Shown: in pieces, positions 17,124 through 25,732 of the stretch
Layout: every line of letters begins with the position of its first letter
How positions within the stretch are numbered: position 1 is the first letter of the stretch
Assembly: GCA_026705765.1 (NCBI GenBank)
Contig: JAPPAB010000117.1
Span: 1 to 37,395, forward strand
DNA: 37,395 bases
Source of the DNA: Gemmatimonadota bacterium
GTDB taxonomy: Bacteria; Latescibacterota; UBA2968
Direction: 5' to 3'
Made by a program: the position numbers and the translations under genes
The notes under the pieces: generated by a model
Seen by the model: only the letters and a program-made list of their open reading frames with translations
Database searches by the model: none
What the model was told of the DNA's origin: nothing

Positions 17124-18164
17124 ATGGCAATGCGAAAAGTAGCGGCAATTGACGGTCAAGGCGGAATTTCGGTCATCGAAGAACCCATTGTAGCCCCAAA
17201 GCCAGGCCAGGTTCAAATAGAAGTCGCGGCGAGCATGGTCAGCCCCGGCACAGAATTGGGTGGTGTGAAAAGGAGACGAGAAAACCCATCGGATGCCGCG
17301 CCGCGCCCATTTGGGTACTCCAATGCTGGCGTGGTCGTGGCACAAGGCGCGGGATGTGAAGACATACCGATTGGAACGCGCGTAGCCTGTATGGGAGGCG
17401 GATATGCCCAACATGCGACCCATGCCTGTGTACCGCGCAATATGGCGGTACACATTCCCGATGGCGTCAGCGATGAAGACGCCTCGTCTATTCATCTGGT
17501 CGCAACCGCCCTAAATGCCGTGCGGCGCGGCGCATTCCAGCTCAGCGAACACATTGCCGTGGCTGGTCTGGGACTTGTGGGACAATTTACCTGCCAGTGG
17601 GCACGCATTTCGGGATGTTATGTAATGGGCCTGGACCAATTGCCCATGCGTCTAAAAAAAGCCGCGACCTGCGGCTTGCTGCGCGGGGTCAATATCACAG
17701 AGGAAGACCCGGTAGAAGTATCGCAAACTTTTACGCGTGGTTATGGTATCGATGGCGGTGTAATTGCTTTTGGTGGCGACGGCACACCGGCTTTTATCAC
17801 GCTTAGCAAAATGATCAAAAAAGCACCCGACACGCACCTTATGGGGCGCATTGTCATTGTGGGCGGCGCCCGAATAGAACACGGATTTGCATCCGCGCTG
17901 GGCAATCTGGATGTACGCAGCGCCGCGCGCACAGGACCGGGCTATCACGACGAGGAATGGGAACACGGTGCGGATTATCCCCCCGTTTTTATGCAATGGA
18001 CAACGAAGCGAAACCTGGAGGAATGCTTGCGTTTCATGGATACCGGACACTTAAAAGTATCCCCTCTCATCACCCATCGGGTTGCATTAGACGACGCGCC
18101 CGAAGCATGTGAAGAACTCATTCAGAATCCCAACGCAGCATTGGGCGTCGTGTTTTTACCTTAA
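17124..18164 (+). CDS. Zinc-less MDR dehydrogenase, paralogue of 884-1855
   Basis: A 346-residue MDR protein starting at ATG 17124 with GAGG upstream; a GTG at 17112 overlapping the previous stop is less likely. The N-terminal domain has MVSPGTELG in place of the catalytic cysteine motif and lacks the four-cysteine zinc lobe. The nucleotide-binding motif is AGLGLVGQF. It shares the S-x-GTE/GSE and GYSNAG/GYSDAG signatures with the dehydrogenase at 884-1855. It likely works on a sugar-derived alcohol together with the adjacent epimerase and Gfo/Idh/MocA enzyme. Confidence 0.87.
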   Translation: MAMRKVAAIDGQGGISVIEEPIVAPKPGQVQIEVAASMVSPGTELGGVKRRRENPSDAAPRPFGYSNAGVVVAQGAGCEDIPIGTRVACMGGGYAQHATHACVPRNMAVHIPDGVSDEDASSIHLVATALNAVRRGAFQLSEHIAVAGLGLVGQFTCQWARISGCYVMGLDQLPMRLKKAATCGLLRGVNITEEDPVEVSQTFTRGYGIDGGVIAFGGDGTPAFITLSKMIKKAPDTHLMGRIVIVGGARIEHGFASALGNLDVRSAARTGPGYHDEEWEHGADYPPVFMQWTTKRNLEECLRFMDTGHLKVSPLITHRVALDDAPEACEELIQNPNAALGVVFLP

Positions 18165-18175
18165 GAGGAGTCACA

Positions 18176-19267
18176 ATGGCAGAAAAACGCTATCGCGCCG
18201 GTGCTATTGGTCGGACCGGGCAGGGCAATTTTGGACATGGCCTGCATGTGCCCTATCAGAAAATCGACTGCGTGGATATGATCGCTGTATCCGATCCAGA
18301 TGCCGCCGGACGAGAAAAGGCCATTGCAGATGCCGGAGCCCAGCGAGGATATGCGGACTATCGCGACATGCTGGCAAAAGAAAACCTCGATATTGTCAGC
18401 GTGTGCCCCCGGTGGGTCGATTGTCACGAAGAAATGATCTTAGCGTGTATCGAAGCCGGCTGCCATGTCTATTCGGAAAAACCACTTGCTGGTGACCTCG
18501 CATCCGCAGACCGCATTGTAGCTGCCGCCGAACAGCACAACCGCAAAATTGCCGTAGCGCATCAGGCTGTTTACCTCAGGCAATTACATCAAGTGCGCGA
18601 TTTAATACGGGAAAATCAAATTGGAAAGCTCCTATCCATGCATGGGTATGGCAAACAAGACCATCGAGGCGGCGGCGAAGACATGCTGGTCTTGGGAACA
18701 CATCTCTTCAACATGATGCGTTTTTTGGGCGGCGACCCCCTGTGGATGACAGCGCGCGTGACAGTTGGAGATCGTGAAATCGCACCCGAGGATGTGCGGG
18801 AAGCTACAGAGCCGATTGGCGCGATTGCGGGCGATGGCGTGGTTAGCCTGTTTTCTTTTTCCGATGGCGTGGATGGCTCATTTGTCTCGCGGGCGAATCA
18901 ATCGGGAAAAGGACAGGGCTACGGGCTGGTGCTGGTCGGAGAATCGGGGCGGATAGCCATAAGCGGAGGCGCAGAAGCAATATCCATTTATGAAGATGGG
19001 CTGTGGGCACCCTGGAGAGGTGGTCCTGCGTGGCAGGCACTCGACCTCGCAGGTGATCACCTGCAGGAGACCGGAAATTATTGCGCCATTATCGACCTGA
19101 TTGACGCCATAGAACGCGATCGCGCCCCTATTTCCAGCGATCGAGATGCGCGTTGGGCATTGGAAATGATTCACGGAGCGTACGCATCCCAAATTTCTGG
19201 ACAACGCGTTGTTTTTCCACACCCTGATCGTTCCCATCCGATCGAGAAATGGCGTTCTGATCATTGA
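18176..19267 (+). CDS. Gfo/Idh/MocA-family oxidoreductase (canonical EKP)
   Basis: A 363-residue protein whose N-terminus contains GAIGRTGQGNFGHG, a variant of the Rossmann glycine loop. The EKP motif is intact in GCHVYSEKPLAGD. The following helix carries IAVAHQAVYLRQL, and the C-terminal domain contains HRGGGEDMLVLGTHLFNMM, with a probable catalytic histidine. GAGGAG lies 7 bases upstream of the ATG, and only 11 bp separate it from the MDR gene. It probably works in tandem with that dehydrogenase on one substrate. Confidence 0.88.
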   Translation: MAEKRYRAGAIGRTGQGNFGHGLHVPYQKIDCVDMIAVSDPDAAGREKAIADAGAQRGYADYRDMLAKENLDIVSVCPRWVDCHEEMILACIEAGCHVYSEKPLAGDLASADRIVAAAEQHNRKIAVAHQAVYLRQLHQVRDLIRENQIGKLLSMHGYGKQDHRGGGEDMLVLGTHLFNMMRFLGGDPLWMTARVTVGDREIAPEDVREATEPIGAIAGDGVVSLFSFSDGVDGSFVSRANQSGKGQGYGLVLVGESGRIAISGGAEAISIYEDGLWAPWRGGPAWQALDLAGDHLQETGNYCAIIDLIDAIERDRAPISSDRDARWALEMIHGAYASQISGQRVVFPHPDRSHPIEKWRSDH

Positions 19268-19272
19268 TATGG

Positions 19273-19301
19273 TTGTGTCCAGGTCTGTAATTTGATATTA
19301 T
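19273..19301 (+). promoter_or_regulatory. Possible internal promoter before the PAC2 gene
   Basis: TTGTGT (19273-19278) and TATTAT (19296-19301) are spaced by 17 bases in the only sizeable gap (71 bp) within the plus-strand run. The -10 matches five of six positions but the -35 only three. It could give the PAC2-aldolase-isomerase-sulfatase half separate control. Confidence 0.35.
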
Positions 19302-19338
19302 TTCTAAAACGCTCTGTCCTTTGTGGAAAGGTCACAAA

Positions 19339-20298
19339 ATGAAACTAAACGTATTGAAAGAATTGCCCCGTTCCTTTCAGGCATCCGTATTGCTCGCCGG
19401 ATGGCCCGGTATGGGCAGCGTGGGAATTGGCGCGATTGACTATATCCGGCGCAAACTCAATGCCGTCGCATTTGCAGAAATAGACATGCAATCTCACTTC
19501 CCGCCCGAAGCCATGATTGTAGAAGACGGGATCGCGGCCTTTCCCGATCCGCCTGCTCATATATTTTATGCAGTGGAAGAACACGATTTGATTATTTTTC
19601 AAAGCGAGGCGCAAATAGGCGGAACACCCGGCGATGAATTGCTGGACAAAGTCCTGGATGTGGGGCAGCGGGTAGGCATCGATACGGTTCTCACAGGCGC
19701 GGCCTATCTCACACAATCCAGCCACAAAGAAAATGCGCAGGTGCTGGGGGTGGCGAACAACACTGAATTTAGAGATTTACTGGCATCGCATGGCGTGGAG
19801 ATCTTAAAAGAGGGGATGGTCTCAGGGCTTAATGGTCTGTTGCTGGGCTTTGCTCAAAACCGCGACCTCAATGCGGCCTGTTTTTTGGGCACCATGCCGC
19901 AATACGCAGCACCCATCCCCAACCCCAAAGCTTCAAAAGAGATTGTACTGACTCTGGCACATTTGTTAAATTTTTCGGTCGATATGTCGGAAATTGACGA
20001 CGCTGCCAAAAAAATGGAAGGCACTATGGAAGATATTGAGATGCAGATCCAAAAGACATTTTCCCACATGGACGATATTCCAGAGAACGAATTCCCAGGC
20101 GGAAAGATCGAAGAGGATAAAGTGCCTCAGTCCGTTATGGAACGCATTGAAAAGATGTTTCGCGAAGTGAAAAAAAATGATCAGTTTCACAAAAAAGCCA
20201 ATGAACTCAAAGCAGAACTGGACCGCTGGAACCTATATCCATTTTACGAAGACCGGTTTCTAAATCTTTTCAAATCTGGCCCCGGAGGAAGCAGGTAA
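19339..20298 (+). CDS. PAC2-family protein with long C-terminal extension
   Basis: A 319-residue protein starting at ATG 19339 (GGAAAGG upstream). Residues 1 to about 215 match the PAC2 (proteasome assembly chaperone 2-like) fold: SVLLAGWPGMGSVG, then DLIIFQSEAQIGG, then TVLTGAAYLTQSS and MVSGLNGLLLG. The remaining 100 residues are a charged, probably helical tail (DDAAKKMEGTMEDIEMQIQK, ending in KKANELKAELDRWNLYPFYE). In archaea PAC2 relatives assist proteasome assembly; the bacterial role is not established. The stop codon directly abuts the next ATG, so it is tightly coupled to the threonine-aldolase gene. Confidence 0.85.
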   Translation: MKLNVLKELPRSFQASVLLAGWPGMGSVGIGAIDYIRRKLNAVAFAEIDMQSHFPPEAMIVEDGIAAFPDPPAHIFYAVEEHDLIIFQSEAQIGGTPGDELLDKVLDVGQRVGIDTVLTGAAYLTQSSHKENAQVLGVANNTEFRDLLASHGVEILKEGMVSGLNGLLLGFAQNRDLNAACFLGTMPQYAAPIPNPKASKEIVLTLAHLLNFSVDMSEIDDAAKKMEGTMEDIEMQIQKTFSHMDDIPENEFPGGKIEEDKVPQSVMERIEKMFREVKKNDQFHKKANELKAELDRWNLYPFYEDRFLNLFKSGPGGSR

Positions 20299-21357
20299 AT
20301 GACCGACATTAAAATTGATCTTTACAGCGATACATCCACCGTGCCGACACAAGCGATGCGCGAGTTTATGTGTCGGGCAAAAGTGGGTGATGAGCAAAAG
20401 GGCGAAGACCCGTCGGTAAATGCCCTACAGGATATGGTCGCCGAGATGCTGGGCAAAGAGGCGGCTCTTTTTTTGCCATCGGGAACGATGTGCAATCAGA
20501 TTTCTTATGCGGTTCACTGCCGCGCAGGAGATCTCATTTTAGTAGATCGCACCGCACACCCACTCATCTCAGAAGCCGGCGGCGCAGCGGTGCTCGCCCG
20601 CGCAACGCTATATCCCATTGATGGGAAAAATGGCATGTTTACACCCGAGCAAATGGCAGAGGTTATGGTGCCGTCAACGCGATACAGACCGCCCTTCCGC
20701 CTCGTCTGTGCCGAACAAACCACAAATATGCCGGGGGGACGTATATGGCCCCTTGAACACATACGCGCAGTGTGCGATATGGCGCACGAAAAAGGTGCTC
20801 TAACGCACATGGATGGCGCACGGCTCCTGAATGCAACAGTTGCATCCGGCATTGCACCAAAAGCGTATGCCGAGTCTTTTGACACCCTGTGGATCGATCT
20901 GAGCAAGGGCCTGGGCGCGCCTGTGGGGGCTGTACTGGCGGGACCTTCAGAGTTTATCCTCAATGCCTGGCAGTGGAAACAACGCATCGGAGGTGCTATG
21001 CGACAGGCTGGCATTGTTGCCGCTGCGGGTATTTACGCATTAGAACACAATGTCGAACGAATGGCAGAAGATCACGCCAATGCAAAACGCCTGGCAAAAG
21101 GCATTGCAAAAGCACCCGGAATTGGAATCGATGTCGAAGGCGTAGAAACCAATATGGTGCGCTTTGACGTGGCTCAATTGGGCATTTCCGCCCGCGATTT
21201 TGGCGACCGATTGCTCGCTGAATACGGCATACGCGTAAGCGTCATAGGCACACACCTGATAAGATTGATCCCACACATCGGCATCTCCAAATCCGATGTT
21301 GACGAAGCCGCACAGGCGATCTGCCGATTGGCTGAAAAAGTGGGATGCAAAACGTAA
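20299..21357 (+). CDS. ltaE: Low-specificity L-threonine aldolase-type PLP enzyme
   Basis: A 352-residue fold-type I PLP enzyme of the beta-eliminating lyase/threonine aldolase family. Signatures are [11 protein letters not shown] at the N-terminus, [21 protein letters not shown], the PLP aspartate block [11 protein letters not shown], and the Schiff-base lysine K203 in [11 protein letters not shown]. Such enzymes cleave threonine and other beta-hydroxy amino acids to glycine plus an aldehyde. The ATG follows the PAC2 stop codon with no gap, and GAAGCAGG lies just upstream. In this neighbourhood a beta-hydroxy amino acid derived from a modified sugar or amino-polyol is conceivable. Confidence 0.92.
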   Translation: MTDIKIDLYSDTSTVPTQAMREFMCRAKVGDEQKGEDPSVNALQDMVAEMLGKEAALFLPSGTMCNQISYAVHCRAGDLILVDRTAHPLISEAGGAAVLARATLYPIDGKNGMFTPEQMAEVMVPSTRYRPPFRLVCAEQTTNMPGGRIWPLEHIRAVCDMAHEKGALTHMDGARLLNATVASGIAPKAYAESFDTLWIDLSKGLGAPVGAVLAGPSEFILNAWQWKQRIGGAMRQAGIVAAAGIYALEHNVERMAEDHANAKRLAKGIAKAPGIGIDVEGVETNMVRFDVAQLGISARDFGDRLLAEYGIRVSVIGTHLIRLIPHIGISKSDVDEAAQAICRLAEKVGCKT

Positions 21358-21372
21358 ACTGGAGGTAGTAAT

Positions 21373-22182
21373 ATGCCAGAACTATCTATTTCCACCTGGA
21401 GTTTGCACCGCGCTTTGGGAAAGGCGTGGTATGATCGCACGCCCGATGGATTTGTAAACCGAAATGGCGATGAGGGACGCATAAAGCTACTTGATGTCCC
21501 CCGCGAAGTGGCATCTCATGGCATTGGGCATTTAGAAATCTGCCATTTTCATTTTCCCACAACAGATGATGCATTTATCACAGACCTGCGCGCGGAACTG
21601 GACAGACACGGCGTATCGCTTTACAGCATCTTAATTGACGCCTGGGATATTACGCACCCCGATCCCGAACAAAGAGAAAAGGACCTCGCGGAAATTCGGA
21701 GATGGATTGACATCGCATCCACCTGTGGCGCGGCGAATGTGCGCGTAATAGCTGGCGAATCAGAGCCAGGCGCGGAATCCATCGCACTCAGCGCGCAAAA
21801 TCTCCTGCAATTGTCGGACTATGCACGCGATAGTGGCATACGTGTCATGACCGAGAATTTCAAGCGACTAACCCAGCGCGCCGCCCCTCTACTGGATATT
21901 CTGGACAGATGCGATGGGAAAATTGGACTGTGTACTGATCTTGGCAACTTCAAAGGGGAACACAAGCTGGATGATCTCGCAGAAGTTCTACCGTTTGCAG
22001 ATACGATCCACACCAAAGCGGATTACGAAGACGGGATCATGTTGCGGGATCGTTTTCTCACCTATCTGGACTTGACGCGCAAAGCCAATTTCTCGGGATA
22101 TTATACATTGATCTTCCAGGATCCCGGTGAAGAATGGACATATCTCAACGCGCTCAAGCGCGAAGTCTTGCCGTATTTATAA
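21373..22182 (+). CDS. Sugar phosphate isomerase/epimerase-like TIM barrel, altered fourth ligand
   Basis: A 269-residue xylose-isomerase-like TIM barrel beginning MPELSISTWSLHRALGK. Three of the usual metal ligands are visible: E in VMTENFK, D in CTDLGNF and H in DTIHTKAD. The final strand reads YYTLIFQDPG where most relatives have a glutamate, so the fourth ligand seems lost or replaced by Q. GGAGG lies 8 bases before the ATG. It lies 15 bp after the aldolase and 16 bp before the next Gfo/Idh/MocA gene. It may be an epimerase or a divergent lyase. Confidence 0.86.
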   Translation: MPELSISTWSLHRALGKAWYDRTPDGFVNRNGDEGRIKLLDVPREVASHGIGHLEICHFHFPTTDDAFITDLRAELDRHGVSLYSILIDAWDITHPDPEQREKDLAEIRRWIDIASTCGAANVRVIAGESEPGAESIALSAQNLLQLSDYARDSGIRVMTENFKRLTQRAAPLLDILDRCDGKIGLCTDLGNFKGEHKLDDLAEVLPFADTIHTKADYEDGIMLRDRFLTYLDLTRKANFSGYYTLIFQDPGEEWTYLNALKREVLPYL

Positions 22183-22198
22183 TCTTGAGGATAATCCC

Positions 22199-23269
22199 AT
22201 GCAACCCGTTCGCGCTGGCCTATTTGGCCTGACACATCCCCATTCAGAAGCCCATTTCAAAACCCTCCAGGCTTCTACACTCGTAGATGAGATCATTCTG
22301 TACGACGCCGACCCCTCGGCACTGAACAGCTTTAACTCAACAGATAAAGTCGCGGGTACATATTCCGATCTCAGCGTGCTTTTAGGCTCTGAAAATATAG
22401 TCTTTGGTGTGGCTTGCGCTCAAAATGACCAGAACCCAGACCTTTGCCTGCGCTTATTCGAGCAGGGTATCCACATCATCAGCGAAAAACCCATCGGAGC
22501 TTCGGTTACCGCTGTTTCTCGAGTCGTAGATGGCGCAGCAAACGCAGGTGTACAACTGGGCGTTATGTATCAGAATCGCTATCACCCCACCGCTTGTGAA
22601 GCGCGAAGACTCGTGCAAGGCGGTGCAATAGGTCAGGTGACATCTTGTGAGTCCCGGATGGTCACATCACAGGTAAAATTTCGCAACCCCAAACACTGGC
22701 TATTTGATCGGTCGATTTCTGGCGGCGGCATTTTGTCGTGGCTGGGGTGTCATTATATCGACCTGCTGTGCTATGTAATGGATGCGGACATCGTCTCCGT
22801 TTCTGCAGTTGTCGATACGCTCAGCGGCGAAGACATCGATGTTGAAGATGTGGCGTCTCTATCCTTTCGGTTTTCTAATGGCGCGCTGGGCAGTATGCAG
22901 GCCGGGTATCAACTATCAATAAGTGGCGCGGGTTATATGGGACCGAATTACGACACGTATATGGGATTTCGCGGTCACGAGGGCCGCGTATTCTGGACGC
23001 CCTCGGGCGGTCCCTCAGAATTGTATCTCGAAAGCGTTGCAGAAGGCTGGCACACGGCATCTCAGCGAACCTTTGATTACACGCTACCCGAAGTCGATGC
23101 TTATGGCGGGGCTTATGGGATCGCTTTTTTGGATGACTTTATTCGATCTACTGCGGGCAAAGGCACGGCTCCAACCTCTGGAGAAGATGCCTTAAAAGTC
23201 GCCAGAATCATTGAAGCGGCGTACAGGTCAAATGATACTGGTCAACGCATTGAATTAGGCGAGATGTGA
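22199..23269 (+). CDS. Gfo/Idh/MocA-family oxidoreductase (canonical EKP)
   Basis: A 356-residue protein starting at ATG 22199 with GAGG 7 bases upstream; a longer frame from 22127 overlaps the isomerase and lacks support. The N-terminus GLFGLTHPHSEAHF is a modified Rossmann loop. The EKP motif is intact in GIHIISEKPIGASV. The catalytic-domain block SGGGILSWLGCHYIDLL carries the usual histidine. It ends in a 4-base GTGA overlap with the sulfatase start, showing translational coupling. Confidence 0.89.
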   Translation: MQPVRAGLFGLTHPHSEAHFKTLQASTLVDEIILYDADPSALNSFNSTDKVAGTYSDLSVLLGSENIVFGVACAQNDQNPDLCLRLFEQGIHIISEKPIGASVTAVSRVVDGAANAGVQLGVMYQNRYHPTACEARRLVQGGAIGQVTSCESRMVTSQVKFRNPKHWLFDRSISGGGILSWLGCHYIDLLCYVMDADIVSVSAVVDTLSGEDIDVEDVASLSFRFSNGALGSMQAGYQLSISGAGYMGPNYDTYMGFRGHEGRVFWTPSGGPSELYLESVAEGWHTASQRTFDYTLPEVDAYGGAYGIAFLDDFIRSTAGKGTAPTSGEDALKVARIIEAAYRSNDTGQRIELGEM

Positions 23270-24615
23270 ACGCACCTCCTCCCAACATCCTCTTTCTCCT
23301 GACCGACAACCAGCGCAATGACCTGCTCGGTTGCGCAGGCAATCCAATCATCAAAACCCCAAACATCGATCAGCTTGCCGCAAGCGGTGTGCGATTCGAA
23401 AACGCATTCTGCACAAGCCCAATCTGCGCCGCAAGCCGGGCCAGCTATCTCACGGGCACCTATGAAAGACGCCACCGATTCACCTTCCTCACTCCCCCCC
23501 TCCAAAGCGCATACACCGACATCTCCTACCCTGCTACTCTTAAAATGGCGGGTTATAGCACGGGGCTAATCGGGAAATTCGGCATAGCCACCAACGGAAT
23601 CGTCCCCGCTCTGCAGGATGAGGATGCAGTGGGAAAGATGTTTGACGTATTCGACAACTACGAACACTGGACCGAAGAAGGGTATGAAATCAGACAGCCC
23701 GATGGCAGTGTGCGCCACCTGACCGACATCACCGGGGACAAAACGATCGACTTCCTGCGCACGCATCAATCAGATCATCCCGGCCAGCCATTTTGTCTTT
23801 CCGTCAGTTTCAATGCGCCGCACGCACAGGACAATGATCCGCGCTACTACATCTGGCCCGCTACAGAAGATCACCTCTACACACAGACGCAGATACCGGA
23901 ACCATTCAACGCCCATCCCGACTTCTTCTGGCGATTGCCGAAATTTTTGCGCGAAACAGAGAGTCGCGTACGGTGGCAAAAACGCTATGCGACATCTGAG
24001 GACTATCAGAGAAACATGCGAGGGCTGTACCGAATGGTGAGCGGTGTGGATCGGAACATAGGCAGGATTCTCGAGGCCGTAGATCAACTGTCATTATCCA
24101 AAAACACAGTCGTAATCTTCGCATCTGACCATGGGATGTACTACGGAGATCGCGGACTCAGCGACTGCTGGCAGTTGAACGAACAGTCAATCCGCATACC
24201 CCTTATTATCCTCGATCCACGGGCTGATGAAAACACTCGAGGTCTCATTCGCGAAGAATTAGCACTAAACATCGATATTGCGCCAACCATCCTCGAACTG
24301 GCAGATCTAAACGCGTCGGACAAAATGCAGGGCAAATCCCTTGTCCCATTGTTGCGCGGCAAGAAAATTGACTGGCGAAAAGCGTTCTTCTGCGAACACC
24401 GGTTCCACCGCGCCGACATCCCCAAGAGCGAAGGCGTACGCACACAACGCTGGAAATACATTCGCTACTACGAGCAACAGCCCGTCTATGAGGAACTTTA
24501 CGACCTTCTCAAGGACCCCCACGAATCCTTCAATCTCGCGGGAGATCACAGATTCTCGGATCAACTCAAACGACTGAGAAGGAGATGCGACAAAATGGAT
24601 GTTGAATGCGCTTAG
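23266..24615 (+). CDS. Arylsulfatase-type sulfatase
   Basis: A 449-residue alkaline-phosphatase-superfamily sulfatase. The signature CAASRASYLTG contains C54, the residue converted to formylglycine by a separate maturation enzyme. The metal site starts with LLTDNQ, where the more usual pair is DD, and includes FASDHGMYYGDRG near residue 290. There is no signal peptide, so the enzyme appears cytoplasmic and would act on imported sulfated sugars or sulfate esters. The start is GTG at 23266, overlapping the previous stop as GTGA; no better ATG is available. It ends only 9 bp from the convergent 2-hydroxyacid dehydrogenase. Confidence 0.92.
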   Translation: MNAPPPNILFLLTDNQRNDLLGCAGNPIIKTPNIDQLAASGVRFENAFCTSPICAASRASYLTGTYERRHRFTFLTPPLQSAYTDISYPATLKMAGYSTGLIGKFGIATNGIVPALQDEDAVGKMFDVFDNYEHWTEEGYEIRQPDGSVRHLTDITGDKTIDFLRTHQSDHPGQPFCLSVSFNAPHAQDNDPRYYIWPATEDHLYTQTQIPEPFNAHPDFFWRLPKFLRETESRVRWQKRYATSEDYQRNMRGLYRMVSGVDRNIGRILEAVDQLSLSKNTVVIFASDHGMYYGDRGLSDCWQLNEQSIRIPLIILDPRADENTRGLIREELALNIDIAPTILELADLNASDKMQGKSLVPLLRGKKIDWRKAFFCEHRFHRADIPKSEGVRTQRWKYIRYYEQQPVYEELYDLLKDPHESFNLAGDHRFSDQLKRLRRRCDKMDVECA

Positions 24616-24624
24616 CACCTAATC

Positions 24625-25569
24625 TTATACCACATAAGTGATCAATGGCTGATCCGTGAGTCCTGCTATAAGATTATCTACCGTACGCTGGGCCATGGCT
24701 ATGCGCGTCTGGCGTGTGGCACTGCCCAGATGGGGAACGATAACCACATTGTCCATGGCCAGGAGAGGATGATCGCGTGGAAGCGGTTCTGGCTCAGTCA
24801 CATCAAGCGCGGCAACTGCGATCCAATTATTCTCAAGCGCTTCTAAGAGTGCATCGTGATCGATCACACCTCCGCGCGCCAGATTGACCAGTATGGCGGT
24901 TCTTTTCATTCGCCTGAGCTGATCGCGACCAATCATATTTCGCGTTTCCTCGGTCAGCGGCACATTCAAAGTGACAAAATCCGATTGTTCGAGCAAATCG
25001 TTGAGAGAGACATAAGTCGCACCCAACTCGGCCTCGGCTTTGGGATCTGGCTTTCGATTGTGATAGAGCACATTCATATCAAACCCTCGCGCTCGTCGCG
25101 CGACCTGCCTGCCGATATTGCCCATACCAATAATACCCAATGTCGTACCGTGGATTTCGTGACCGATCAAAATGCGTGGATCGTAGTGCGTAAAAGCCGC
25201 ACTGCGGGCAAAGCGATCGCCAATAACGATATTGCGGGCAGCGGCCATAAGCATTGCAAAAGTCATATCGGCTGTTGCGCCATCGAGCATATTGGGTGTA
25301 TTGCCCACTGGAATCCCGCGCTGTTTGGCTGCTGATAGGTCAATGTGATCTACACCAACGCCAAAATTGCTGATAACCTTCAAATGGGGCATGCGATCCA
25401 TAAAATCACCGCCGATAATCGGGTGTCCATAAGTGAGCAGCCCCTGTGCAGACGCGAATTTTTCATCTGAAACATCGCCGTGCGCCAAAATGTGGAGTTC
25501 ACAGCGATTATTCATCATCTCTGGAATTTCATCGGGAAGATCGACATCGACGAGAACTCGATATTGCAT
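24625..25569 (-). CDS. D-isomer-specific 2-hydroxyacid dehydrogenase (glyoxylate/hydroxypyruvate reductase-like)
   Basis: A 314-residue NAD(P)-dependent dehydrogenase. The Rossmann motif is GIIGMGNIGRQ. The catalytic residues are R232 (NLARGGVID), E259 (DVTEPEPLP) and H280 (VPHLGSAT). ATG 25569 is chosen because AAAGGAG lies 6 bases upstream; a longer frame to 25593 has no ribosome site. It probably reduces glyoxylate, hydroxypyruvate or a 2-keto sugar acid. It would handle 2-oxoacids released by the aldolase-type enzymes nearby. Its end converges on the sulfatase gene with no visible terminator hairpin between them. Confidence 0.92.
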   Translation of the reverse strand: MQYRVLVDVDLPDEIPEMMNNRCELHILAHGDVSDEKFASAQGLLTYGHPIIGGDFMDRMPHLKVISNFGVGVDHIDLSAAKQRGIPVGNTPNMLDGATADMTFAMLMAAARNIVIGDRFARSAAFTHYDPRILIGHEIHGTTLGIIGMGNIGRQVARRARGFDMNVLYHNRKPDPKAEAELGATYVSLNDLLEQSDFVTLNVPLTEETRNMIGRDQLRRMKRTAILVNLARGGVIDHDALLEALENNWIAVAALDVTEPEPLPRDHPLLAMDNVVIVPHLGSATRQTRIAMAQRTVDNLIAGLTDQPLITYVV

Positions 25570-25732
25570 ACGCGCTCCTTTCGCAGGTACCATTTTTCGG
25601 AATACTTCAAAATAGCACGCGATGAAAGATTTGACAACAAGCGTTTAAGTATTGCAGAGGACACGCGAATTGCGTAAATTGAAAAGTGATCGTGCGTTGT
25701 AAAAGAAACAAATGAACCCTGGAGGAGGGAAT

